This document shows, one piece after another, positions 1 through 5,432 of a stretch of 12,246 bases of DNA; the first letter of the stretch is position 1; the number at the start of each line of letters is the position of its first letter. Origin of the DNA: JBBDIX01 sp040880235 (GTDB lineage Bacteria; Actinomycetota; Nitriliruptoria; Nitriliruptorales; Nitriliruptoraceae); NCBI GenBank assembly GCA_040880235.1, contig JBBDIX010000079.1, positions 1 to 12,246 of the forward strand, given 5' to 3'. The position numbers were made by a program, and so were the translations under genes. Below the pieces are notes generated by a model. The model did not search any database. It saw only the letters and a list, made by a program, of their open reading frames with translations, and was not told the DNA's origin.

Positions 1-50
1 CGGCCCCTTCGTTGCGAACGAAGTGCTCTGCCAGGCTGAGCTACACCCCC
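1..50 (-). tRNA. tRNA-Ala (anticodon CGC), 3' part outside window
   Basis: Read on the minus strand from position 50, the sequence gives a 7-base acceptor 5' strand (GGGGGTG), TA at positions 8-9, a D arm (GCTC, a 9-base loop with GG, GAGC), A26, and an anticodon arm with a perfect CTTCG/CGAAG stem and the 7-base loop TTCGCAA. The anticodon is CGC, which reads the alanine codon GCG, common in GC-rich genomes. A variable loop (GGGCC) follows, then the window ends, so the T arm and acceptor 3' strand are not seen. The tRNA lies downstream of the moa-region genes on the same strand but is probably transcribed from its own promoter. Confidence 0.87.
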
Positions 51-94
51 AGGGTGACGTGCCGGAGACCGATCGCTCCCGTCAGCAGGCGCGG

Positions 95-125
95 ATGGTA
101 GCCGCTGCGTGGCGACCCCGACCAA
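95..125 (-). promoter_or_regulatory. possible promoter for the tRNA-Ala gene
   Basis: On the minus strand a TACCAT hexamer (95-100) resembles a -10 box and would start transcription about 38 bases before the tRNA 5' end. The upstream TTGGTC (120-125) could be a -35 box, but the spacing is long (19). This rests only on weak consensus matches. Confidence 0.22.
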
Positions 126-138
126 CGGGCCCTGTAAG

Positions 139-160
139 CCGACCTCTGACTGTCGGAGGT
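139..160 (-). terminator. possible stem-loop after the membrane-protein gene
   Basis: Just past the stop codon of the small membrane-protein gene, the minus strand can form either of two overlapping 5-bp hairpins: CCGAC/GTCGG (139-143 with 152-156) or ACCTC/GAGGT (142-146 with 156-160). There is no T-run after it. Its position between the last gene of the block and the tRNA suits a terminator, but the stem is short. Confidence 0.2.
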
Positions 161-163
161 GGC

Positions 164-658
164 TCAGTCGTCCCAGCGGCGCAGTCGCACGCTCGTGCTG
201 GGGAACCCGTCGGGCATCATCTCCGCCCCGACGGCAGCACGCCCGGCGCCCACCAGGCTGCGGGCGCGACTGTCCGGCGGGTTGAGGTGCAGTTCGCGCA
301 CGACGCTGCGAGCCTCGTCCCGCTGGATCTTGAGACGCCGCAGGATGACCACGTACGAACCGGTCGCGATGACCATCGCGACGAGCGGGAGCCAGAACAC
401 CCCGCGCAGGACGACGGCAAGCGCCAGTGCGACCCCGGTGGCGGCAAGCATGCGCAGGAATCGGACCCGCCGCTGGACGGTCATCGGGTGTTCGCGGAGC
501 CGGACCGCCGCAGGGTGGCGATCGTCCCGTCCCCGGTCGCTGAGAGCTTCCATCGTCCGCTCGAATCCTCCGACCGTCGCACTCGGCGAGGTCTGCCACG
601 TGCGGAGCGCCCAGGCGACCCCGGAGACCACCAGCAGACCGATCAGCGCAGTGTTCAC
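164..658 (-). CDS. small three-helix membrane protein, GlpR/SepX/Rv0996-like
   Basis: 164 aa with a GTG start at 658, chosen because the hydrophobic N-terminus begins there and an AGGA lies 9 bases upstream; the open frame extends further up only as antisense or shadow sequence. Seen: one N-terminal membrane helix (residues about 3-18), a short charged segment with the motif GGFERTMEAL (30-39), a basic stretch (residues 60-70), two closely spaced helices (70-84, 88-106) and a charged tail of about 55 residues. This order (single TM, FxxxMxxLS-type motif, RR-rich linker, TM pair) resembles from memory the actinobacterial membrane family that includes Mycobacterium Rv0996, Corynebacterium GlpR and Streptomyces SepX, which act in cell division. 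Location downstream of galU-moeA agrees with that family's usual place. The assignment is inference; a generic hypothetical membrane protein is the alternative. Confidence 0.72.
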   Translation of the reverse strand: MNTALIGLLVVSGVAWALRTWQTSPSATVGGFERTMEALSDRGRDDRHPAAVRLREHPMTVQRRVRFLRMLAATGVALALAVVLRGVFWLPLVAMVIATGSYVVILRRLKIQRDEARSVVRELHLNPPDSRARSLVGAGRAAVGAEMMPDGFPSTSVRLRRWDD

Positions 659-720
659 GCGCTGCAGTCCTGCGTCACCGGAGCACCACGTGCTGCCTCC
701 ACACCCGTCGTCACCGCCAT
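655..720 (-). CDS. possible 21-aa leader ORF coupled to the membrane-protein gene
   Basis: An ATG at 720 opens a 21-codon frame (MAVTTGVEAARGAPVTQDCSA). Its TGA overlaps the GTG start of the membrane-protein gene by four bases (GTGA, 655-658). Such overlaps usually mark translational coupling. No strong ribosome binding site precedes it (a GGGA about 14 bases upstream), and I recognise no homology. It may be chance in GC-rich sequence. Confidence 0.25.
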   Translation of the reverse strand: MAVTTGVEAARGAPVTQDCSA

Positions 721-737
721 GGTCGGCGGACTGTCCC

Positions 738-747
738 GAAGATAACA
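738..747 (-). promoter_or_regulatory. possible -10 element (TTATCT) for the membrane-protein gene
   Basis: In the 179-base gap between moaC and the membrane-protein gene, the minus strand contains GTTATCTT, a fair -10 hexamer in otherwise GC-rich DNA, about 80 bases upstream of the GTG start and 18 bases upstream of the possible leader ORF. No convincing -35 box is seen. It would give the membrane-protein gene a promoter of its own. Confidence 0.3.
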
Positions 748-816
748 CCCGTACCGGCACCTGGGAAGCAGGAGTGACATGTCTGTAAGTACAGGGGTGC
801 CAGGACGTGACACGAC

Positions 817-831
817 GTGCGGCGCCCGCAC
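817..831 (-). terminator. hairpin after moaC
   Basis: A perfect 6-bp GTGCGG/CCGCAC stem with a 3-base loop lies 6 bases past the moaC stop codon. No T-run follows. Compact GC hairpins of this kind after stop codons are common in actinobacteria, so it may mark the end of the galU-moeA-moaC transcript or stabilise its 3' end. Confidence 0.33.
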
Positions 832-837
832 ATCGCG

Positions 838-1320
838 TCATCCCCGACGATAGTCCCCCGAGCGACCACCCGACTTCGCGACCAGACGCAGGTCGGTGAT
901 CTCCACGTCGCGCTGTACCGCCTTGACCATGTCGTACAACGTGAGCGCCGCGACGCTGGCCGCAGTGAGCGCCTCCATCTCCACGCCGGTGCGGCCCGTG
1001 ACCCGCACGCGCGTGCGGATGTGGGCGACACCGGACGGGTCGACGTCGACATCGACCTCCACCCCGTCGAGCGCGAGCGGATGACACAGCGGGACGAGTT
1101 CGTGGGTCCGCTTGGCCGCCTGGATCCCGGCGATCCGCACGACGGGCAGGGCATCACCCTTGGGCAGGTCCCCGTCGAGCAGGCGTGCCGCGGTGTCCGG
1201 TGACATCACCACGCGACACTCGGCCTCGGCGACCCGTGCCGTCACCTGCTTGTCGCCCACGTCGACCATACGGGCGTGCCCGTCGGCGTCGAGGTGGGTC
1301 AGGTCGTCGCCCTGCACCAC
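838..1320 (-). CDS. moaC: cyclic pyranopterin monophosphate synthase MoaC
   Basis: 160 aa, the usual MoaC length. With MoaA, MoaC turns GTP into cyclic pyranopterin monophosphate, the first step of molybdenum cofactor synthesis, in the cytoplasm. Seen: MVDVGDK near the N-terminus, KGD, HELVPLCHPL (residues 73-82), the long active-site segment GVEMEALTAASVAALTLYDM starting at residue 112, with D130 and K133 at the places of the E. coli catalytic Asp and Lys, and the C-terminal KSGGRSGDY. The start is one of two adjacent GTG codons (1320 or 1317); no ATG gives a full-length protein and the first GTG gives the family length. Only 16 bases separate it from the moeA stop, so it is probably co-transcribed with galU and moeA. 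No key residue is missing. Confidence 0.95.
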   Translation of the reverse strand: MVQGDDLTHLDADGHARMVDVGDKQVTARVAEAECRVVMSPDTAARLLDGDLPKGDALPVVRIAGIQAAKRTHELVPLCHPLALDGVEVDVDVDPSGVAHIRTRVRVTGRTGVEMEALTAASVAALTLYDMVKAVQRDVEITDLRLVAKSGGRSGDYRRG

Positions 1321-1336
1321 GATGTCGTCCGTTCGG

Positions 1337-2599
1337 TCAGTCGAGCAGCAGCTGCACCGTGACCATCTCCCCGACGGGGATCTCGGTGAGGTGTTCGGGC
1401 ACGATCGCCAGTCCGTCCGCGGCGGAGATCGACGACGTGACGTGTGAACCCTGCGGACCGGTCGGTGTCGCGAGCCACCGCGCCCCGTCACGCCGCAGGC
1501 GCACGCGCGAGTACCCGCGCTTGTCCACGGGGGCACGCAGCGCCTCCGTCACGGTCGCGGTGACCGTCGGTCGTGCGACGTCACGGCGGCCCTGCAGGCG
1601 TCGGATCGCAGGCCTCGCGAACACCTCGAAGGAGACGAAGGCCGACACCGGGTTTCCTGGCAGGCCGACCACGGGAACCCCGCCGATCCGCCCGCGGATC
1701 TGAGGCATCCCCGGCTGCATGGCGACCTTCACCTTCCACACCTCGCCGAGCGCCGCGATCACCTCGGGCATCAGGTCGAGCGTGCCCGCGCTGGCACCCC
1801 CCGTACACACGAACAGGTCGGCATGACCGCTGTTCGTGTCGAACGCGTGGATCAGCTCCCGACGGTCGTCGGGGACGATGCCGGCCGAGAACGGCAGGCC
1901 ACCCGCCGCACGCACCATGGTGGTGAGCATCGGGCCATTGCTGTCACGGATCTGGCCCGGCCCGGGTTGAGACTCGGCGCGCACGAGCTCGTTGCCCGAC
2001 GAGATCGTGACGACCCGAGGCGGCGGGACACAGGTGACGCGAGTGACCCCGGCGGTCGCGAGCACCGCGATCTCCGCGGGCGTGACCCGCCGCCCGCGGG
2101 CGACCAGGGGCTGTCCGGGCTTGAGGTCCTCGCCCGGCCAGCGCACGTGGCGCCCTCGTTCGATCGGCGCACGGAACGTCGCGTCACCCGGACCGGAACT
2201 CGAGGTGACCTCGACGGGGACCACCGCGTCGGCACCGACCGGCAGGGGTGCGCCCGTCATGATCCGTGCGGCGGATCCCGGTGCGACCTCGACCGGCATG
2301 GCCTCCCCCGCGACGATCTCGCCCACGATGCGCAGCGTCACCGGAACCTCGTGGGACGCACTGGCCAGGTCGGCCGACGACACGGCGTATCCATCCATCG
2401 CCGAGTTCGGGAACGCCGGGATGCTGACCTCGCTGGCCACGTCCTCGGCGATGACCAGCCCCAGCGCGTCCACGAGTCGGAGATTGATGGGTTCGGCGGT
2501 GTGGACCAGCTCGAGGATGCCGGCCAGATGGTCCTCGACCGAGATCATCTCGTCGGACGTCACGACCTCGTCACGACCCAGACCCTCGAAGGTCGTCAT
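1337..2599 (-). CDS. moeA: molybdopterin molybdenumtransferase MoeA (Glp-like candidate)
   Basis: 420 aa, full length. MoeA inserts molybdate into adenylylated molybdopterin. Seen: SAMDGYA (66-72), TGAPLPVGADAVV (115-127), GEDLKPG (156-162), GNEL (202-205), IRDSN (217-221), GGASAGTLD (267-275), LPGNPVS (313-319) and the C-terminal domain IV. The segment that in E. coli reads KPGK, with two functional lysines, reads QPGM here (Q295, M298); from memory this QPGMP version is common in actinobacterial MoeA. The ATG at 2599 overlaps the galU stop (ATGA), so translation is coupled to galU. The galU-moeA pair and a GlpR/SepX-like gene nearby match the locus of corynebacterial Glp and mycobacterial MoeA1 (Rv0994), a gephyrin-like protein that binds the division factor SepF. 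Enzyme, division scaffold or both remain possible. Confidence 0.95.
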   Translation of the reverse strand: MTTFEGLGRDEVVTSDEMISVEDHLAGILELVHTAEPINLRLVDALGLVIAEDVASEVSIPAFPNSAMDGYAVSSADLASASHEVPVTLRIVGEIVAGEAMPVEVAPGSAARIMTGAPLPVGADAVVPVEVTSSSGPGDATFRAPIERGRHVRWPGEDLKPGQPLVARGRRVTPAEIAVLATAGVTRVTCVPPPRVVTISSGNELVRAESQPGPGQIRDSNGPMLTTMVRAAGGLPFSAGIVPDDRRELIHAFDTNSGHADLFVCTGGASAGTLDLMPEVIAALGEVWKVKVAMQPGMPQIRGRIGGVPVVGLPGNPVSAFVSFEVFARPAIRRLQGRRDVARPTVTATVTEALRAPVDKRGYSRVRLRRDGARWLATPTGPQGSHVTSSISAADGLAIVPEHLTEIPVGEMVTVQLLLD

Positions 2600-3471
2600 C
2601 GTGGCTGCTCCGCGACCCAGTCACGCAGCCAGGCGACGAACTCGGCCCCGAACTCCGGGCGCTGGGCCGCCAGTTCGACGGTCGCCTGCAGGAACCCGAG
2701 CTTGTCACCGACGTCGTGGCGCGGAACGTCGAGCAGCACCCCGACGATCGGTTCACGGTGCGCCATGGCGCGCAGGGCGTCGGTCACCTGGATCTCCCCT
2801 CCCCGTCCCGGTTGCGTGCGCTCGAGCTCGGGGAAGATCGATCCCGGCAGGACGTAGCGGCCGATGACGGCGAGGTTCGACGGCGCCGTGCCCGGCGGCG
2901 GCTTCTCCACGAGGTCGACGATGTCGAACACGCCGGGCGTGTCGGTCGGCTCCACCGTCGCGATCCCGTACAGGGACGTCTGCTCGTCCGGGACCTCCAT
3001 GAGCGCGAGCACGGCGCGGCCGGTCTGGTCGTGGATGTCGATCATGCGCTCGAGGAAGGGCGCACTCGGGTCGACGATGTCGTCTCCCAGCAGGACGGCG
3101 AACCCCTCGTCACCGACATGGCTCGCTGCCATCAGGATCGCATGTCCCAGGCCCAGCGGTTCGGGCTGACGCACACTGTGGATGGTGGCCAGCGACGCGA
3201 GCTCTCGCACCATCTCGAGTTCCTCGACCTTGCCCTTCGCGTCGAGGGCCGCCTCCAGGTCGGCGAGGCGGTCGAAGTGGTCCTCGATGAGGTGCTTGCC
3301 CGCGGAGTTGACGAACAGCACGTCGTCGAGGCCGGCGCGCGCGCACTCCTCGACCATGTACTGGATCGCCGGCTTGTCGACGATCGGCAGCAGTTCCTTG
3401 GGAACGACCTTGGTCGCGGGCAGGGCACGGGTACCGAGGCCGGCGACGGGCAGCACGGCCTTGCGGATCAC
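2596..3471 (-). CDS. galU: UTP-glucose-1-phosphate uridylyltransferase
   Basis: 291 aa, typical length. It makes UDP-glucose from UTP and glucose-1-phosphate, the precursor of cell-envelope sugars and glycolipids. Seen: AGLGTRALPATKVVPKELLP near the N-terminus (nucleotide-binding signature), IQYMVEE, EPLGLGHAIL, the metal-binding LLGDD, DLVEKP, and the late GGEIQVTDAL motif. The start is GTG at 3471, preceded by GGGAGG at the right distance; the next GTG upstream (3477) would abut that site. The open frame continues upstream only as antisense of the cyclo-ligase gene. It is first in the galU-moeA-moaC run and diverges from the cyclo-ligase gene across 68 bases. Confidence 0.96.
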   Translation of the reverse strand: MIRKAVLPVAGLGTRALPATKVVPKELLPIVDKPAIQYMVEECARAGLDDVLFVNSAGKHLIEDHFDRLADLEAALDAKGKVEELEMVRELASLATIHSVRQPEPLGLGHAILMAASHVGDEGFAVLLGDDIVDPSAPFLERMIDIHDQTGRAVLALMEVPDEQTSLYGIATVEPTDTPGVFDIVDLVEKPPPGTAPSNLAVIGRYVLPGSIFPELERTQPGRGGEIQVTDALRAMAHREPIVGVLLDVPRHDVGDKLGFLQATVELAAQRPEFGAEFVAWLRDWVAEQPR

Positions 3472-3539
3472 GGGCACCTCCCTCGACGCCACCGAGCCTA
3501 TCGACCGTAGACTCGCGTCACCGCGCACCCGGGGGCTCG
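3472..3539. promoter_or_regulatory. divergent promoter region between galU and the cyclo-ligase gene
   Basis: The 68-base gap must hold both promoters unless they lie in the flanking genes. On the plus strand TAGACT (3508-3513) is a reasonable -10 hexamer, placing the start about 20 bases before the ATG. On the minus strand TAGGCT (3495-3500) could serve galU. No clear -35 boxes are seen. The GGGAGG ribosome site of galU and a GGGGG before the cyclo-ligase ATG lie at the two ends. Confidence 0.4.
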
Positions 3540-4112
3540 ATGGACGGTCGCGAAGTGCACGAGCGCAAGGCCGTGCTCCGAGGCGAGATCCGTGCCCTGC
3601 GCGCGCGGCTCGACCCGGCCGAACGGCGCGCCGCGAGCACCCGCATCTGCGCCGAGGTGGCGCGCCTCGACGCCTTCGAGCACGCCGACGACGTGCTGCT
3701 CTACGGCGCGTCGGACGAGGAGGTCGACGTGTTCGCGCTGGCCGAACAGGTCCTCGCGAGAGGCGGCCGGGCGCACCTTCCCCGTGTCTCGGGAGACGAC
3801 CTCGAGGTGGTCGCGTTCTCTGACGACACCGACCTCGTCCGCGGCTACCGCGGGATCCTCGAGCCACGGGGTGAGGCGACCGATCCGGGCACGCTCGACG
3901 TCGTGGTGGTCCCCGGGATCGCGTTCGACCGCCACGGGCGACGCTGCGGTCAGGGCCGCGGCTTCTACGACCGCTTCCTCGCGTCGATCGACGCCACCCG
4001 GATCGCCGTGGCGTTCGACGTGCAGGTCGTCGACGAGGTGCCCGCGACCGCGTTCGACGCATCGATGCACGCGCTGGTCACCGAGACGCAGGTGCTTCGC
4101 TTCGCGTCCTGA
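3540..4112 (+). CDS. fau: 5-formyltetrahydrofolate cyclo-ligase
   Basis: 190 aa, usual family length. It uses ATP to convert 5-formyl-THF (folinic acid) to 5,10-methenyl-THF, returning an inactive folate to the one-carbon pool. Seen: the N-terminal basic ATP-contacting segment (K10, R14), then the hallmark PGIAFDRHGRRCGQGRGFYDR (125-145), in which GQGRGFYDR replaces the more usual G(Y/H)GGGYYDR, and the late VPATAFDASMHALVTE segment. The ATG at 3540 has GGGGG four bases upstream. In Mycobacterium the homologue (Rv0992c) also sits between galU and the FmdB/Ruc gene, in the same relative orientations. Confidence 0.93.
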   Translation: MDGREVHERKAVLRGEIRALRARLDPAERRAASTRICAEVARLDAFEHADDVLLYGASDEEVDVFALAEQVLARGGRAHLPRVSGDDLEVVAFSDDTDLVRGYRGILEPRGEATDPGTLDVVVVPGIAFDRHGRRCGQGRGFYDRFLASIDATRIAVAFDVQVVDEVPATAFDASMHALVTETQVLRFAS

Positions 4113-4162
4113 CGCCTGCCTGGCCCCCATGGCCATCCCGGCGGAGGTCGCGACGCCCGCCG

Positions 4163-4179
4163 GGTTGCGTGACGCAGCC
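4163..4179 (+). other. 7-bp hairpin between the cyclo-ligase gene and ruc
   Basis: GGTTGCG and CGCAGCC form a 7-bp stem (one G-T pair) with the triloop TGA, 50 bases after the cyclo-ligase stop. It has no T-run. It overlaps the proposed ruc -35 box, so it could be a weak terminator of the upstream gene, part of the promoter, or chance. Confidence 0.25.
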
Positions 4180-4193
4180 ATGCACGGCATCAT
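4165..4193 (+). promoter_or_regulatory. candidate sigma-70-type promoter for ruc
   Basis: TTGCGT (4165-4170) and CATCAT (4188-4193) are separated by exactly 17 bases. Each is an imperfect match to the vegetative consensus (three and four of six). Transcription would begin near 4200, inside the CIRCE element that directly follows, which is the usual arrangement for HrcA repression. Confidence 0.45.
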
Positions 4194-4219
4194 TGGCACT
4201 CGATGGGGATGAGTGCCAG
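4193..4219. promoter_or_regulatory. CIRCE operator (HrcA binding site) upstream of ruc
   Basis: TTGGCACTC, a 9-base spacer (GATGGGGAT), then GAGTGCCAG. The known CIRCE consensus is TTAGCACTC-N9-GAGTGCTAA; the left arm matches at 8 of 9 positions, the right at 7 of 9, and the spacer is exact. The two G/C changes keep the arms complementary (8-bp TGGCACTC/GAGTGCCA), as expected of a real operator. It lies 34 bases upstream of the ruc ATG and next to a possible promoter. HrcA is the heat-shock repressor that binds CIRCE; its gene is not in this window. From memory, the M. tuberculosis homologue Rv0991c belongs to the HrcA regulon. Confidence 0.88.
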
Positions 4220-4253
4220 TAGCCCTCTCCCGCGACCCCCAGGAGCACCGTCG

Positions 4254-4643
4254 ATGCCGACGTACGAATACGCGTGCCGTGACTGCGAGGAGCGCCTCGA
4301 GGTCGTGCAGTCGTTCCACGACGAGGCGCTGACCGAGTGCCCGGCGTGCGCTGGCGAACTGCGCAAGGTCTTCTCCGCCGCCGGGATCATCTTCAAGGGC
4401 TCTGGGTGGCACATCAAGGACTACGCATCCTCCGGGTCGGGGCCGTCATCGGCCTCCTCCGAGTCGGCGGCCGGGTCCGGTGGCGACGCGAAGCCCGGGT
4501 CGAAGGACGGATCGAACAACGGCTCGACGTCCGACTCGACGTCCGGGACCAGGACGTCGTCCGATGGCCCGTCGTCCGGTTCGTCGGGATCCTCCTCGAA
4601 GTCATCGAGCGAGAAGGCCGCCCCGGCGAAGAAGTCGGCCTGA
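4254..4643 (+). CDS. ruc: Ruc-like FmdB zinc-ribbon redox chaperone
   Basis: 129 aa. Residues 1-55 form an FmdB-type zinc ribbon: MPTYEYACRDC opening with C8-x2-C11, then C29-x2-C32, then GIIFKGSGWHIKDY. The rest (about 57-129) is low-complexity, rich in Ser, Gly, Lys and Asp, and probably disordered. This matches M. tuberculosis Rv0991c (Ruc), a zinc-binding chaperone that, as I recall, is activated when oxidation of its four cysteines releases zinc. Here all four are kept. The ATG at 4254 is preceded by AGGAG at 8 bases and starts the conserved MPTYEY; an ATG at 4203 in the same frame lies inside the CIRCE spacer and is unlikely. Gene order and the CIRCE element support the assignment. Heat and oxidative stress are the likely signals. 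The stop codon lies in the first unit of an 18-bp tandem repeat. Confidence 0.85.
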   Translation: MPTYEYACRDCEERLEVVQSFHDEALTECPACAGELRKVFSAAGIIFKGSGWHIKDYASSGSGPSSASSESAAGSGGDAKPGSKDGSNNGSTSDSTSGTRTSSDGPSSGSSGSSSKSSSEKAAPAKKSA

Positions 4644-4727
4644 CCGGCCGGGGCAGCCTCACCAGCCGGGGCGGCCTCACCAGCCGGGGCGGCCTCACCA
4701 GCCGGGGCGGCCTGACCAGCCGGGTCG
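4638..4727 (+). repeat. 18-bp tandem repeat, five copies, across the ruc stop codon
   Basis: Five adjacent 18-base units (4638-4655, 4656-4673, 4674-4691, 4692-4709, 4710-4727). The three inner units are identical (GCCTCACCAGCCGGGGCG). The first and last have GCCTGACC in place of GCCTCACC plus one further change each. The unit is six codons long and in frame with ruc: the first unit carries the ruc TGA stop and the last carries a TGA at the same place (4713-4715). Read through, the inner units would encode (AASPAG)n. There is no spacer, so this is a minisatellite and not a CRISPR array. Confidence 0.93.
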
Positions 4728-4787
4728 TCCACAGCGATCAATCCGGTCGTCGTCGCCTCGTCGCTGCAGGCTGCTGCACTGTCGGGC
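4644..4787 (+). other. intergenic stretch between ruc and the SAF-domain gene
   Basis: The first 84 bases are the remaining repeat units. The last 60 bases hold no clear promoter, and no good ribosome site is seen before the ATG at 4788. Co-transcription with ruc is possible. Confidence 0.6.
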
Positions 4788-5432
4788 ATGCCACGTGACC
4801 TGCTGCGCCACCTCCACGGTCCCCCCGTCGTGCTGCCCCGCGCGATCGACCGACTGAGCGAACGCTGGTGGCGCGCGCGACCCCGCGCCCGCACAGCGGC
4901 GATGCTGGCCCTTGCGATGACCCTGCTGCTCGCCGGGTCCGTTCGATCGGTCCTGGGACCACAGGGCCCGCCTGTCGACGTCGTCGTCGCGACCCGGGAC
5001 CTCGAACCCGGGATGCGCATCCACGCGGACGACGTCACCCTCGTGCGTCGCGCTCGCGACGCCACACCGCCCGGTTCCCTGTCCGCCCCATCGGACGTCG
5101 TGGGTCACACGGTGCACCTGCCGGTGGTCCGCGGCGCGGTGGTGACCGCACGGCACGTGACCGTGTCCGGCATCTCCGGACTGGTACCGCCGGGCACCGT
5201 CGCGGTTCCGGTGGACCCCACACTCGTCGCCCACGTGCCCGTCGGCACGCACCTCGACCTGGTCGCGCGGGACGCCACCGTGCTCGCCACGAACGCGTCC
5301 GTCATCGCCCGCACCGAGGACGTCGTGTGGGTCGCGGTCCCGGACGGACACGCAGGACCCGCGGCCGCGGCCGCAGCGTCAGGCCAGCTGACCGTCGTGG
5401 TCCATCCCGCCGAGCGCATCGTGGAGGAATGA
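4788..5432 (+). CDS. membrane-anchored SAF-domain protein (CpaB/RcpC-like)
   Basis: 214 aa. An N-terminal basic region of about 35 residues is followed by one membrane helix (about 37-55) and then an SAF domain (about 63-125) with the pattern VVVATRDLEPGMRIHADDV, ...GHTVHLPVVRGAVVTARHV. A second, RcpC-like half follows, ending in an Ala-rich stretch (AAAAAA) and a short beta segment. SAF domains occur in Flp pilus assembly protein CpaB, in flagellar FlgA and in sugar-acid enzymes; in actinobacteria single-TM SAF proteins of unknown role often lie beside the FmdB gene. No pilus genes are visible here, so a pilus role is unproven. The first ATG gives a sensible N-in topology, although no strong ribosome site precedes it. 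The last 54 bases overlap the 3' end of the convergent peptidase gene. Confidence 0.8.
   Translation: MPRDLLRHLHGPPVVLPRAIDRLSERWWRARPRARTAAMLALAMTLLLAGSVRSVLGPQGPPVDVVVATRDLEPGMRIHADDVTLVRRARDATPPGSLSAPSDVVGHTVHLPVVRGAVVTARHVTVSGISGLVPPGTVAVPVDPTLVAHVPVGTHLDLVARDATVLATNASVIARTEDVVWVAVPDGHAGPAAAAAASGQLTVVVHPAERIVEE

Noticed and set aside
23..788. Two plus-strand frames of 209-240 aa near the left end
   Set aside because: They are antisense to the tRNA and the membrane-protein gene, lack motifs and have shadow composition.
659..1087. N-terminal extension of the small membrane protein into moaC
   Set aside because: The extension is Arg/His/Gly-rich shadow of moaC; the hydrophobic helix begins at the GTG at 658.
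1321..1536. N-terminal extension of moaC into moeA
   Set aside because: It overlaps the moeA coding sequence on the same strand in another frame and carries no MoaC motif; starting at GTG 1320 gives the family length.
3472..4062. N-terminal extension of galU
   Set aside because: It runs antisense through the cyclo-ligase gene and is Arg-rich; the GGGAGG site and the conserved N-terminus place the start at 3471.
4190..4417. Minus-strand 75-aa frame over the CIRCE and ruc start
   Set aside because: It is antisense to the FmdB zinc ribbon and has no recognisable features.
4641..4643. Selenocysteine or programmed read-through at the ruc TGA
   Set aside because: No SECIS-like structure was recognised and Ruc has no need for Sec; treated only as a possible ancestral read-through.
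4638..4727. CRISPR array
   Set aside because: Units are 18 bp, directly adjacent without spacers, and in frame with ruc.
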